Shown piece by piece: positions 1 through 7,242 of a DNA stretch of 64,000 bases (position 1 is its first letter; each line of letters opens with the position of its first letter). The notes beneath the pieces were generated by a model. That model had not been told where the DNA came from and made no database searches. It saw nothing but the letters and a program-made list of their open reading frames with translations. The position numbers and the translations under genes are program-made. This DNA comes from CAWIVH01 sp963839475 (GTDB taxonomy: Bacteria > Acidobacteriota > UBA6911), in assembly GCA_963839475.1 (NCBI GenBank), contig CAWIVH010000016.1, forward strand, positions 6,858-70,857, read 5' to 3'.

Positions 1-175
1 CCTGGAATCCCCGGTCCAGGAGGAATCCCTCGGCCCGGTCGGTGCGCATGCGCCCGCCGACGCCATCCGACGATTCGAGCACAAGCGGCCGGATCCCCGC
101 TTCCTGCAGGCGCCGGGCCGCGCGAAGACCGGCCAGGCCAGCGCCCACCACAATGACATCCGCCGAACGGTTCAT
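1..175 (-). CDS. FAD/NAD(P)-dependent oxidoreductase, N-terminal part (runs off window)
   Basis: Only about 58 N-terminal residues lie in the window; the start codon is the CAT complement at 173-175. They form a Rossmann FAD-binding unit: VIVVGAGLAGL (GxGxxG) at about residues 7-17, an acidic residue closing strand 2 (VLES), then GVGGRMRT, the second glycine motif of amine oxidase / phytoene desaturase / protoporphyrinogen oxidase-like flavoproteins. The family is clear, the substrate is not. The gene lies 112 bp downstream of the methyltransferase on the same strand, so it is probably the last gene of the type III PKS operon. Streptomyces srsABC similarly combines a PKS, a methyltransferase and a flavoprotein, so ring oxidation of the PKS product is a reasonable inferred role. 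Confidence 0.8.
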   Translation of the reverse strand, partial: MNRSADVIVVGAGLAGLRAARRLQEAGIRPLVLESSDGVGGRMRTDRAEGFLLDRGFQ

Positions 176-287
176 CGGATTACGCCTCGTCCCCATCCAT
201 TCTTGCGATTTGCGCCCGCCGATTCATGACCCTCCCCGGGTCCTCCAATTAATGCTGTAGTCACGGGCAGCGCGGCTGTGCTTATCT

Positions 288-1043
288 TCAGGCGAGCTTC
301 ATAGCCAGACCGGCGTAGCCGGCCATTGTGAAACGCGAGAACATGAAGGTGAAATCATCGCTGACGCGACCGGTCAAAACCATTCTCCAGAAAGCGCTTT
401 TCCAGACAACCGGCGCCATTCCTCGGTAGTATTCGATGCAGAGGCCGGCGCGTTCGCACATACGCCCGAGTTCCCTGGGCTTGATGAAAAGCCCCAGGCA
501 GTGCATGTCCTGTGGTGTGTTTTTCACGAACCACTCGACACCCTTAATAACCACCAACCATGATAATAAGTTGCGATTAAAGGTGTGAAAGAAAAAGAGC
601 CCTCCCGGCGCCAACACACGCGCAGCCTCGCTCACGACCTGAGCGGGCTGCTCGATGTGCTCCAGGAAATCCATGGCACAGACGACCTCGAACGACTTAT
701 CGGGAAACAAGAGACCGAGCGCGTCGCCGGATCGGTATTCCACAGAGCCTGTTCGATCATGCCGGCGTGCAACTTCGAGGCTGCGCTCCGAGGCGTCAAT
801 TCCTATCACCTTGAAACCATTTTGAGCCAGTTCGTTGGCCAGGAAGCCAGCGCCGCAGCCGACGTCCAGCACACGAATGGCTTTCCCCGGGTGCACGCGC
901 CGGATCTCGGCCACAATCCATGGGTGGAGGGCGCGGTTTTCTGCACGGAGGAGCCCCACTGGATCATCCTGCGCCGTGTACCAGCGCTCACCATACAGAT
1001 CGTAAAAATCGTTGTTTACCTTGTTGCCCTTGGGGGATGCCAT
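288..1043 (-). CDS. UbiG/UbiE-like SAM-dependent methyltransferase
   Basis: A 251-residue class I methyltransferase. SAM-binding motif I is VLDVGCGAGFLANEL at about residue 65; the post-motif acidic position is IGIDAS, and AMDFLEHIEQP and LAPGGLFFFHTFNRN are typical of UbiG-like O-methyltransferases. The reading frame is open up to 1541, but the upstream part is only the antisense-free shadow of the next gene; the ATG at 1043 begins a normal-length family member. It overlaps the preceding membrane-protein gene by 28 bp, so the two are probably translated together. In this operon it most likely methylates a phenolic or quinone hydroxyl made from the type III PKS product; a ubiquinone-pathway role is an alternative. 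Confidence 0.85.
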   Translation of the reverse strand: MASPKGNKVNNDFYDLYGERWYTAQDDPVGLLRAENRALHPWIVAEIRRVHPGKAIRVLDVGCGAGFLANELAQNGFKVIGIDASERSLEVARRHDRTGSVEYRSGDALGLLFPDKSFEVVCAMDFLEHIEQPAQVVSEAARVLAPGGLFFFHTFNRNLLSWLVVIKGVEWFVKNTPQDMHCLGLFIKPRELGRMCERAGLCIEYYRGMAPVVWKSAFWRMVLTGRVSDDFTFMFSRFTMAGYAGLAMKLA

Positions 1044-1519
1044 AACAAGTTCCAATAGATAAACTGAAATATACCGAAGCTGAAAACGACAGCACAAAGT
1101 GCGGCAAGGATGGAGCGCTCCGCTCCCGTATAGCGGATCCAGCCCGGCCAGGCGCTGCGCATCCCATGCGCCGCCGGCCAGAGCAGGCCGGTGCTCAGCA
1201 GCACCAGGGGGTGCAGGGCGAACAGAAGAGCATGCACCCATTGCTCCGCAGCAGGGCAGTGTTTGAGGTGCACCCATTCGTCTTTGGTCACGAAGAGGCA
1301 GGAAAAGATCGCAAGCCCCGCATAGATCGCGACCGCACCGGAAACCGGCGGCACTGAGAGCAGCCACAGAAGGCAGATCCCCACCGTCAGGGTGTCGAGC
1401 GGGTGCCCGATCCGCTCCCATCGCGGCAGACCCCGCCGGCGATGGAAGTAGAGTTCGTCGAATGCCATGATTAACATCTGCAGGCCGAAAGGCAAAAGTA
1501 AAAAGCTTGAACTCAGCAT
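1016..1519 (-). CDS. Small integral membrane protein of the type III PKS operon
   Basis: A 167-residue hydrophobic protein with about four predicted membrane segments (about residues 3-20, 45-75, 93-112 and 133-155). No catalytic motif is recognised. The AFDELYFHRRRGLPRWERIGHP stretch after the first helix is a conserved-looking charged loop (positions about 18-40). Its ATG (1519-1517) lies just inside the PKS stop (TGA at 1515-1513), and its own end overlaps the methyltransferase start, so three genes are translationally chained. By context it could anchor or transport a lipophilic phenolic product; this is inference only. Confidence 0.7.
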   Translation of the reverse strand: MLSSSFLLLPFGLQMLIMAFDELYFHRRRGLPRWERIGHPLDTLTVGICLLWLLSVPPVSGAVAIYAGLAIFSCLFVTKDEWVHLKHCPAAEQWVHALLFALHPLVLLSTGLLWPAAHGMRSAWPGWIRYTGAERSILAALCAVVFSFGIFQFIYWNLLWHPPRATR

Positions 1520-2679
1520 TTTCGAAACAGCGCTCCGGCAATGGTCAGCCCCGGCCCGAATGCGAGGCTGGCAACCAGGGTGCCTGCCTTGACATTAGGA
1601 TCGGCGGCGGCGGCCATCCATATGTGGGGCAATGTAGCCGACGACATGTTGCCTCGTTCAAAGAGAACTGCGCGGCTCAGGGCCAGTTGGTCTTCACGCA
1701 AACCGAGCAGTCCCGCCACCTCATCGATAATCCGTGGACCTCCGGGATGGACTGCGAAGACTGTCTCAGAAGCTTTCTCATGATAATCCTGTTCCGCGGC
1801 AGCGAACAGATTCGCGAGGAAGCCAGGCAGTGCTGCCGCCACCCTGCCGGGCACATCGCGCGAAAGCGTCATGCGGAACCCCCAATCGGACAGGACCCAG
1901 GTCATATCCTCGAGTGAGTCCGGCACCATCTCCTCCCGCACCGCCAGCAATTCGAGGGCGCCTGTCCCATGATCTTCCCCCGGTGCGTCCCCGGGTACCG
2001 CCGCGTACCGGATGTGGCCGTCGGCGAACAGACTTTGCACGATCAACTGCTCGGGTGAATGATCCAGCGGATTGAAATGAATCGAGCAGAGTTCGGTGTG
2101 GACGATTTCGGCTCGCCGCTCCACCTTCGAAGACCCGCATTGAAGGAGTCCCGCTGCGATCCGGATAGCGGGCACTGCGGCGTAGCAACCCATATGATAA
2201 ACCTGAGTCGCCAGAGTCCGATCGTGCCAGCGCTTGAGTCCGATCAAGCGTTGAACAGGACTGGGTGACACGTAGCCTGTGCAGGAAACGTGGAGCAGAT
2301 CTGAAGGCGGCTCGATGTCGCCGGCGAACAGTTCTTCAACCACGCGGTTTGCGGTCTTGGCATAGAAGCTGCTGCGGGCGGCCAACCCCTTGCCTTGCGG
2401 ACTCTCGAGAAGGTTGAAAATCTCCATTCGCTGCCAGTCCGTGTGCATGAAATCCTCGAGATTGGATCGGCGCCGTCCGATGTGCTCGGCCGCACAATGG
2501 TAACGACGCACCATCCGAGAAATGCGGCCACGCCACTTTTCCAGCGAGTCTTCTCGACCTTCTGAGCTAGCAGCCGCGCGTGCATGAGCTTCCACCAACC
2601 AATCAAAGCCCTCCTCCTGAGGGCGGTGGTAGGGCGGCAGCACCGCCGAGAAGCCTTTCAAAATCACTGACGATTTCAT
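1513..2679 (-). CDS. Type III polyketide synthase (chalcone/alkylresorcinol synthase family)
   Basis: A homodimeric condensing enzyme of 388 residues, usual for the family. The Cys-His-Asn triad is visible: Cys165 in YHMGCYAAVPAIR, His311 in FAVHPGGPRIID and Asn344 in RGNMSSATLPH. Other family marks are VSCTGYVSPSP and the C-terminal thiolase-fold half. I chose ATG 2679 because GGAG lies 7 nt upstream; a GTG at 2703 is in frame but has no better site. It is the first gene of an overlapping operon with a membrane protein, a methyltransferase and a flavoprotein. This layout fits synthesis of alkylresorcinol, alkylpyrone or alkylquinone lipids from fatty acyl starters rather than a plant-like chalcone. 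The photoreceptor repressor gene lies 365 bp upstream on the same strand. Confidence 0.9.
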   Translation of the reverse strand: MKSSVILKGFSAVLPPYHRPQEEGFDWLVEAHARAAASSEGREDSLEKWRGRISRMVRRYHCAAEHIGRRRSNLEDFMHTDWQRMEIFNLLESPQGKGLAARSSFYAKTANRVVEELFAGDIEPPSDLLHVSCTGYVSPSPVQRLIGLKRWHDRTLATQVYHMGCYAAVPAIRIAAGLLQCGSSKVERRAEIVHTELCSIHFNPLDHSPEQLIVQSLFADGHIRYAAVPGDAPGEDHGTGALELLAVREEMVPDSLEDMTWVLSDWGFRMTLSRDVPGRVAAALPGFLANLFAAAEQDYHEKASETVFAVHPGGPRIIDEVAGLLGLREDQLALSRAVLFERGNMSSATLPHIWMAAAADPNVKAGTLVASLAFGPGLTIAGALFRKC

Positions 2680-2715
2680 CGGGTGCTCCAAAATCCAACA
2701 CACTCATGCAGCGTA

Positions 2716-2838
2716 CTATTTCCCAATCTGACCTCGCGGAATCCATGGAACGGCAAGGCGAACTACCGATAACACGAGCATCTGGAGGGACATGCTCAGC
2801 CAGCCGATGAGCCTTAGGGTGATTGGGCCGGTCATCAT
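2716..2838 (-). CDS. Possible 40-residue hydrophobic small protein
   Basis: Between the PKS and the MerR gene is a short frame starting at tandem ATGs (2838, 2835) with GGAG 4-7 nt upstream. It encodes one hydrophobic helix with several Leu, Val and Trp residues and ends 37 bp before the PKS start. A second short hydrophobic frame ends in the overlapping TGA at 2837-2835. They may be remnants of one membrane gene. No family recognised. The rest of 2839-3043 holds nothing else that I can support. Confidence 0.3.
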   Translation of the reverse strand: MMTGPITLRLIGWLSMSLQMLVLSVVRLAVPWIPRGQIGK

Positions 2839-3043
2839 ATTTCTCCAGGCCTCCATTGCCGGTGCGACATCGAAACGTTGAGTCTTCTCAGCATCCGGAC
2901 AAGGATCGGATTCGAAACAAAAACAATCGGCGGAAGGATTAAGAGCCAGGCCCCACTAAACCGTCCGTTTCAGGGAATCCTTTGACAGGCAATCTGTTTC
3001 AAAAGGCGTTGCCGTCTCAGGCATTTGCACGTGCAGCCGCACG

Positions 3044-3973
3044 TCAGGCTTGCCCTCCAAGCCGATAAAAGTGCTTCTCCAAAGTCTCAAAATCCTTTAC
3101 GGCGATCACTCGGCCAGTGGCCGCAGTTCCTATGATACCTTGCGGGTTTCTTCCACCCACCCAAAGCTCGACCGTGGGTGGAAGCTCCCTGGCCACAAAC
3201 TTGACCTGCTGCATAACCTGGCTTGTCGGATGATCCCGGGTAACGCCCAGCACCACGGCTTTCGGCGAACAACGCTTCGCAGCGACGAGAATTTCCTCCG
3301 ACGGCAGGTTCGGCCCGAGGTAGACGATCCCCAGGCCGCATCCAGCCGCCAGAATCGCGGCGGCAAGAATTCCAAATTCATGGAGTTCATCGGCCGGGGT
3401 GGCAAACAGAATCCTTGAAGAATGGTCATCCGACGATTTCAAATATACCAGACTACCCAGAACGTTTCGAAGGACCGCGGTGGCGATGTGTTCCTGCGCC
3501 ACGCAGAACTTGCCTTGGTGCCAGCCATCCCCGACGGCCTGCATGAACGGCAGGGCCACCTGATGCACGAAGTCCCTCGCCGAAAGCAGCACCGCAAGCT
3601 TCCCGATCTGTTGGTTAACCCCGCCGTAGTCGAAGCCTTCAACAGCACTCAGCACCGGTTCAAGGATTTCGGAAGCCGATCCAGCGAGCACGGCCTTCCT
3701 TGCCTGGGCGGCAGCCGGCAGGCCGGGGCCCCCGAGCGATTCCTTCAGCAGGGAGTCGGTCAAAGATGCAACCTGACCGATCGCGTAACCATTCTCGACT
3801 GCCTCCTTTAGTAAGACGAGTCGGCGAATGTCGGCGTCCGAATAAAGGCGCCCACGCGTACCGCGCTGGGGAGTCACCGCCTGATAGCGCCGTTCCCAGG
3901 CTCGAAGAGTGTCGAGAGAAATTCCAGTCAGCTTAGCTACTGCACGAATGGGATACCGAATTGTCACGCTCAC
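3044..3973 (-). CDS. carH: CarH/LitR-type B12-dependent photoreceptor, MerR-family repressor
   Basis: 309 residues. A MerR winged helix at about 5-75 (AKLTGISLDTLRAWERRY) is followed by a four-helix bundle and a cobalamin-binding Rossmann domain to the end. All photochemical landmarks of CarH are present: Trp151 followed by His152 (the residue that ligates cobalt after light), then Glu161-His162, giving the W-x9-EH signature, and Glu196-Leu-His198-x-x-Gly201 as the lower axial B12 ligand motif. In CarH, adenosylcobalamin drives tetramers that repress in the dark, and light breaks them. The start is GTG 3973 or, with better spacing from AGGAG, GTG 3967. It is divergent from the LOV gene, and a palindrome overlaps its promoter, so autoregulation is likely. 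Targets are not shown by the sequence. Confidence 0.88.
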   Translation of the reverse strand: MSVTIRYPIRAVAKLTGISLDTLRAWERRYQAVTPQRGTRGRLYSDADIRRLVLLKEAVENGYAIGQVASLTDSLLKESLGGPGLPAAAQARKAVLAGSASEILEPVLSAVEGFDYGGVNQQIGKLAVLLSARDFVHQVALPFMQAVGDGWHQGKFCVAQEHIATAVLRNVLGSLVYLKSSDDHSSRILFATPADELHEFGILAAAILAAGCGLGIVYLGPNLPSEEILVAAKRCSPKAVVLGVTRDHPTSQVMQQVKFVARELPPTVELWVGGRNPQGIIGTAATGRVIAVKDFETLEKHFYRLGGQA

Positions 3974-3991
3974 GCTCCTGGATATTGAATG

Positions 3992-4020
3992 AGGTTAGCG
4001 GACTCGCATCGGCGTGTCAA
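3992..4020 (-). promoter_or_regulatory. Candidate sigma70 promoter of the carH-like gene
   Basis: Read on the minus strand: TTGACA at 4020-4015, a 17-nt spacer, then TAACCT at 3997-3992. Transcription would begin about 3985, giving a leader of roughly 12 nt before GTG 3973. The -35 hexamer is the outer part of the palindrome at 4015-4047. Confidence 0.55.
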
Positions 4021-4069
4021 TCATTTGTCATATACAAATGATTGACATATATTGGTTATTTGATTGACA
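4015..4069. promoter_or_regulatory. Palindromic operator with repeated TGATTGACA, probable CarH-like binding site
   Basis: A perfect inverted repeat with 14-bp arms (4015-4028 and 4034-4047) around a 5-nt centre CATAT lies between the two divergent photoreceptor genes. The half-site TGATTGACA occurs inverted at 4015-4023, direct at 4039-4047 and again direct at 4061-4069, 22 bp on. The first half-site covers the -35 of carH; the two direct copies contain TTGACA and could serve as -35 elements for the plus strand. This layout suits a regulator that binds several half-sites as a multimer, as CarH does. Binding itself is inference. Confidence 0.6.
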
Positions 4070-4427
4070 AATCTGTGATTCGGACGAATTCTCTCCATAC
4101 GAATCATCCATCGGTTTGGATGAGCACTCCATGAGACACACTGGCGACGCCCAGTTGCTCCTGACCAGAAATCACAATCTTCGAATGCTCTTCGGCGAGC
4201 CATCGACGACGGACTTTTATCAGGAATCGAATTCCAACGGGAAAAAATGGCCCAAGGGGGGACGAGCGCAGACCACAAATCGTGGAGGAATAGCAGGTGT
4301 TCCTGAACGGACCGGAACGTTCATCAGCGTGAAAAAGGTTATAATGGACCAACGAATCACCGAATGCGGCTGGGTGCAATCGAGAGATGAAGCGACTATA
4401 GTCCGAATGGTTATCTGCGGAGAGGAA

Positions 4428-5705
4428 ATGAACGCGGGCGAGAAAGATGAGAAAAGGGCCGGCAAAGAAGCCCAACTCAGTGAATACCGATGGACAGAGC
4501 AAGTAGCGCTCAAAGACAGGGCGCTCTCGGCCGCCGCTGAGGGTATCACCATTTCGGATGCGCGACTCCCCGCGAATCCCCTGATCTATGCCAACTCGGG
4601 ATTCGAACGGCTGACAGGTTACTCTGTCGAGTCGATCATCGGCAAAAACTGCCGCTTTCTCCAGGGACCTGGAACGGATCCCGCGGCGGCGGAAGAAATC
4701 CGGCGCGCCTTGCGGGAGCAGCGTGAGTGCGTGGTAGAAATCTTGAACTACCGCAAAGACGGAACCCCTTTTTGGAACCGGCTGTCGATCACACCAGTCA
4801 GGGATGCAGATCATTCGGTTACGCACTATATCGGCGTGCAGACCGACATCACTGCGAGGAAAAATGCGGAAGACGCTTTGCGCCGGGCCAAGGAGGAGCT
4901 GGAAGTCGCCAATTGCCGGATGAAGACGGAATTGGAAATGGCGGCGCGCATTCAGCGGACCCTGCTTCCACCGGCCCACCTCTCGATGCCAGGAGCAAAC
5001 CTGTCCTGGGTTTTTCATCCCTGTGACGAATTGGCCGGAGATACCCTGAACTTCATCCCACTGGATGGCGAGCGCATTGTGCTCTACGTCATCGATGTGT
5101 CCGGACACGGCGTAAGCGCTGCTCTTCTGTCTGTCACACTTCATCACCTGCTTGCCTATCCACCGGCACAATTTCCGGCCTTTCCTCAGAATACCGAAAA
5201 CGCGTCGCGCTTTGACATCAGTTCACCATCTGAAGTCGCGAAGCAACTCAACCGGCGTTTCCCGATGGAAAGCGAGCGGTTGCAGTATTTCAGCATGATT
5301 TATGGAATCCTCCATCTGCGCAGCGGGCATTTCCGTTATATCTCGGCAGGACACCCTGCCCCGGTGGTTCTGCCGCGCAGTGGCCGGCCTATTTCTCTTC
5401 CCAATCAGGGATTTCCAATTGGTTTGATTCCGGATGTGGAATATCCGGAGGAGTCGTTTGTTCTCAGTCCGGGCGACCGGCTTTTTATCTACACCGACGG
5501 TTTCATCGAGGCGTCCGACAGCAGCGGCCAGCAGTATGGTGCCGGAGGTCTCCTGGATGCAATCGCAGGCAGCCGCTCTCTCTCACTTCAAAGCACTCTC
5601 AATCATCTACTGGACACTCTCAAGTGCTGGCATCAGAATCCCCGTTTCCAGGATGATCTCTCCATGTTGGGGGTCGAATACACTGGAGATACTCAGCCTG
5701 CGTAA
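4428..5705 (+). CDS. LOV-domain blue-light sensor fused to PP2C-type (SpoIIE) phosphatase
   Basis: 425 residues. A LOV domain (about 27-145) carries the flavin-adduct motif GKNCRFLQG with Cys75, and ends in GVQTDITARKNAED. A coiled-coil linker (about 145-175) leads to a PPM/SpoIIE phosphatase (about 185-420) with metal-binding DELAGD, VIDVSGHGVSAALLS, SAGHPAPVV, YTDGFIEA and QDDLSML. This is the architecture of RsbP/LOV-PP2C proteins that dephosphorylate an anti-anti-sigma (STAS) partner under blue light to release a sigma factor. I chose ATG 4428 because GGAGAGG precedes it; the frame is open from TTG 4116 but the extra 104 residues hold no domain. No STAS/RsbW partner is adjacent; the nearest STAS-like gene is at 22165. 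The first metal motif is ELAGD rather than the usual xGGD, so activity needs testing. Confidence 0.88.
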   Translation: MNAGEKDEKRAGKEAQLSEYRWTEQVALKDRALSAAAEGITISDARLPANPLIYANSGFERLTGYSVESIIGKNCRFLQGPGTDPAAAEEIRRALREQRECVVEILNYRKDGTPFWNRLSITPVRDADHSVTHYIGVQTDITARKNAEDALRRAKEELEVANCRMKTELEMAARIQRTLLPPAHLSMPGANLSWVFHPCDELAGDTLNFIPLDGERIVLYVIDVSGHGVSAALLSVTLHHLLAYPPAQFPAFPQNTENASRFDISSPSEVAKQLNRRFPMESERLQYFSMIYGILHLRSGHFRYISAGHPAPVVLPRSGRPISLPNQGFPIGLIPDVEYPEESFVLSPGDRLFIYTDGFIEASDSSGQQYGAGGLLDAIAGSRSLSLQSTLNHLLDTLKCWHQNPRFQDDLSMLGVEYTGDTQPA

Positions 5706-6049
5706 GGGATTGCGGTCGCCGCGGCCATGCTTCGCCGGGTGGAGCTACAAGCTTGACCTGAAATCCGTTGCCGGATTCGATGGTGTGAACTGGCAAGCGG
5801 CATTCCAGACGCGCTGCCATGAACGTCAAGTTGTGCGAATTCCTTTTCAGGACCCGATGCCTGCCTTCGATTCCCACCATATAGCCACCCTCGGGTTGCT
5901 CATCTCGGACAAGCAGGCGGGTGCCTTCCGCTTCTGATTTGGCTGCAAAGTCATATATCCGGACATTCCCACGTCATGCCGCAGCGAAAGTAAGCCAAAG
6001 TGCGTATTTCCTAGTTTGGATTTGTTTCACACTTTTTCGGGGGGCGAAT
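5706..6049. other. Intergenic, no gene seen
   Basis: The frames here are shadows without family features. No RNA gene is recognised. The right edge carries the promoter of the Hsp20 genes. Confidence 0.5.
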
Positions 6050-6078
6050 TTGACAAGAGCGGACTCAGAACTTAAATA
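6050..6078 (+). promoter_or_regulatory. Candidate sigma70 promoter for the hsp20 pair
   Basis: TTGACA at 6050-6055, a 17-nt spacer and TAAATA at 6073-6078, 55 bp before the first Hsp20 ATG. I see no CIRCE or ROSE-like element, so heat control, if any, is not evident. Confidence 0.5.
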
Positions 6079-6133
6079 ATCGATCGGAAAATTTGGGATG
6101 AACAAGTTCTATTGCGAAAGGGAGGTTTAACCC

Positions 6134-6604
6134 ATGAGCCTTTTGTCTCTTGATGTGTTTGAGGAAATGGAAAAAATGAGGAGGGACATCGACCGGATCC
6201 TGGGGGAAGACAGGTTCTCCGCTTGGACCTTTCCCTACTCGCGAATTTCATTTTTGCCCGGTCGCGCATTGCGATCCTATCCACTGATGAACGTCGGTGA
6301 GGATGCAGAAAACATCTACGTTCATGCGCTGGCACCGGGCATCGGACCCGATACCCTGAATGTATCCGTTACGGGGAATCAGCTGATCATCGCGGGAGAG
6401 AAGACTCCTCTACCGGAAGATGTCAAACCCGAGAACATCCATCGCAGCGAGCGCTCTGCCGGACAGTTTGTTCGCAGCGTGTCGCTTTCCGCCGCCGTCG
6501 ACCGCGAGAAGGTCCAGGCCAACTACAGGGACGGCGTGCTCAAGATAGTTCTGCCCAAGTCTGAAGAGGCCAGGCCCAAACAAGTTCAGGTAAAAGTAGC
6601 CTGA
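6134..6604 (+). CDS. Hsp20/alpha-crystallin small heat-shock protein
   Basis: 156 residues with an alpha-crystallin domain from about residue 50 to the end: MNVGEDAENIYVHALAPG, ITG-like VTGNQLIIAGEK and the conserved GVLKIVLPK near the C terminus. The N-terminal helix (FEEMEKMRRDIDRIL) is typical. ATP-independent holdase in the cytoplasm. GGGAGG precedes the ATG by about 8 nt. It is followed after 36 bp by a second Hsp20, a common pair; the two are only distantly alike and may form mixed oligomers. Confidence 0.92.
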   Translation: MSLLSLDVFEEMEKMRRDIDRILGEDRFSAWTFPYSRISFLPGRALRSYPLMNVGEDAENIYVHALAPGIGPDTLNVSVTGNQLIIAGEKTPLPEDVKPENIHRSERSAGQFVRSVSLSAAVDREKVQANYRDGVLKIVLPKSEEARPKQVQVKVA

Positions 6605-6640
6605 AACCAACAACGAGTTCGATGATGGAGGTGCGAAGCC

Positions 6641-7054
6641 ATGAGCGAACAGACCGCTGTACTTACAACCGAAAAGCAGGCAGCCACCCGATCGCCGGGT
6701 GAGAAGTCACTCGCCACCAGGGATGAGACCCGCTATATTGCGCCGCCTGTTGACATTTATGAAACTGACGATGCCCTTATGGTCGTTGCAGATTTGCCGG
6801 GCGTGGACAAGGATGAGGTGGATGTTCGTGTCGAAGATAGCGTTCTCACTATAAAGGGCAAATCCGACTATGCTCAGCCAGCGAACCTCGTGCTCGGGGA
6901 ATTTAATCTCCAAGGCTATTACCGACAGTTTCAGCTGAGTGATGAAGTGGATCAGGACAAGATATCAGCCGAATCGAAAAACGGAGTGCTCACGATTCGC
7001 CTGCCCAAAGCGGAGAAATCCAAACCGAGGCAGATCAAAGTGAGGCTTAGCTGA
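6641..7054 (+). CDS. Hsp20/alpha-crystallin small heat-shock protein (second copy)
   Basis: 137 residues. The crystallin domain (about 38-137) has YETDDALMVVADLPGVDKDEVDV, DSVLTIKGK and the C-terminal NGVLTIRLPKAEKSKPR. The N-terminal 35 residues are polar and probably disordered. It has its own ribosome site (GGAGG, 9 nt before ATG) and lies 36 bp after the first hsp20, so one transcript is likely. Holdase role by family. Confidence 0.92.
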   Translation: MSEQTAVLTTEKQAATRSPGEKSLATRDETRYIAPPVDIYETDDALMVVADLPGVDKDEVDVRVEDSVLTIKGKSDYAQPANLVLGEFNLQGYYRQFQLSDEVDQDKISAESKNGVLTIRLPKAEKSKPRQIKVRLS

Positions 7055-7144
7055 AACAGCTGTATTTGGCCTTTGAGGAATTGTCCTCTGTTACGCATGG
7101 TTCCGGTGCGGGCACAACAAACTGTAGGTGAACCATAGGGTGGT

Positions 7145-7175
7145 GGCCTATCCCGGGGGTAGCGTGGGATAGGCC
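7145..7175 (+). terminator. Perfect 10-bp stem hairpin after the hsp20 pair
   Basis: GGCCTATCCC (7145-7154) and GGGATAGGCC (7166-7175) form a perfect stem with an 11-nt loop. There is no T run, so it could be an intrinsic-like attenuator, an RNA-stabilising hairpin or a protein site. It separates the Hsp20 genes from the DnaJ-like gene. Confidence 0.45.
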
Positions 7176-7242
7176 GCCCGGCGTCATGCCTCGAATTCAT
7201 ATATGCCGAAGCTAATTCCGTCGTTACCACGGGGGTGCAGCG

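Noticed and set aside
1044..1541. 166-residue N-terminal extension of the methyltransferase
   Set aside because: It overlaps the membrane-protein gene in another frame and adds no methyltransferase domain.
4104..5171. Long minus-strand frame opposite the LOV-PP2C gene
   Set aside because: Antisense shadow: no start signal or domain, and it lies wholly opposite a well-supported gene.
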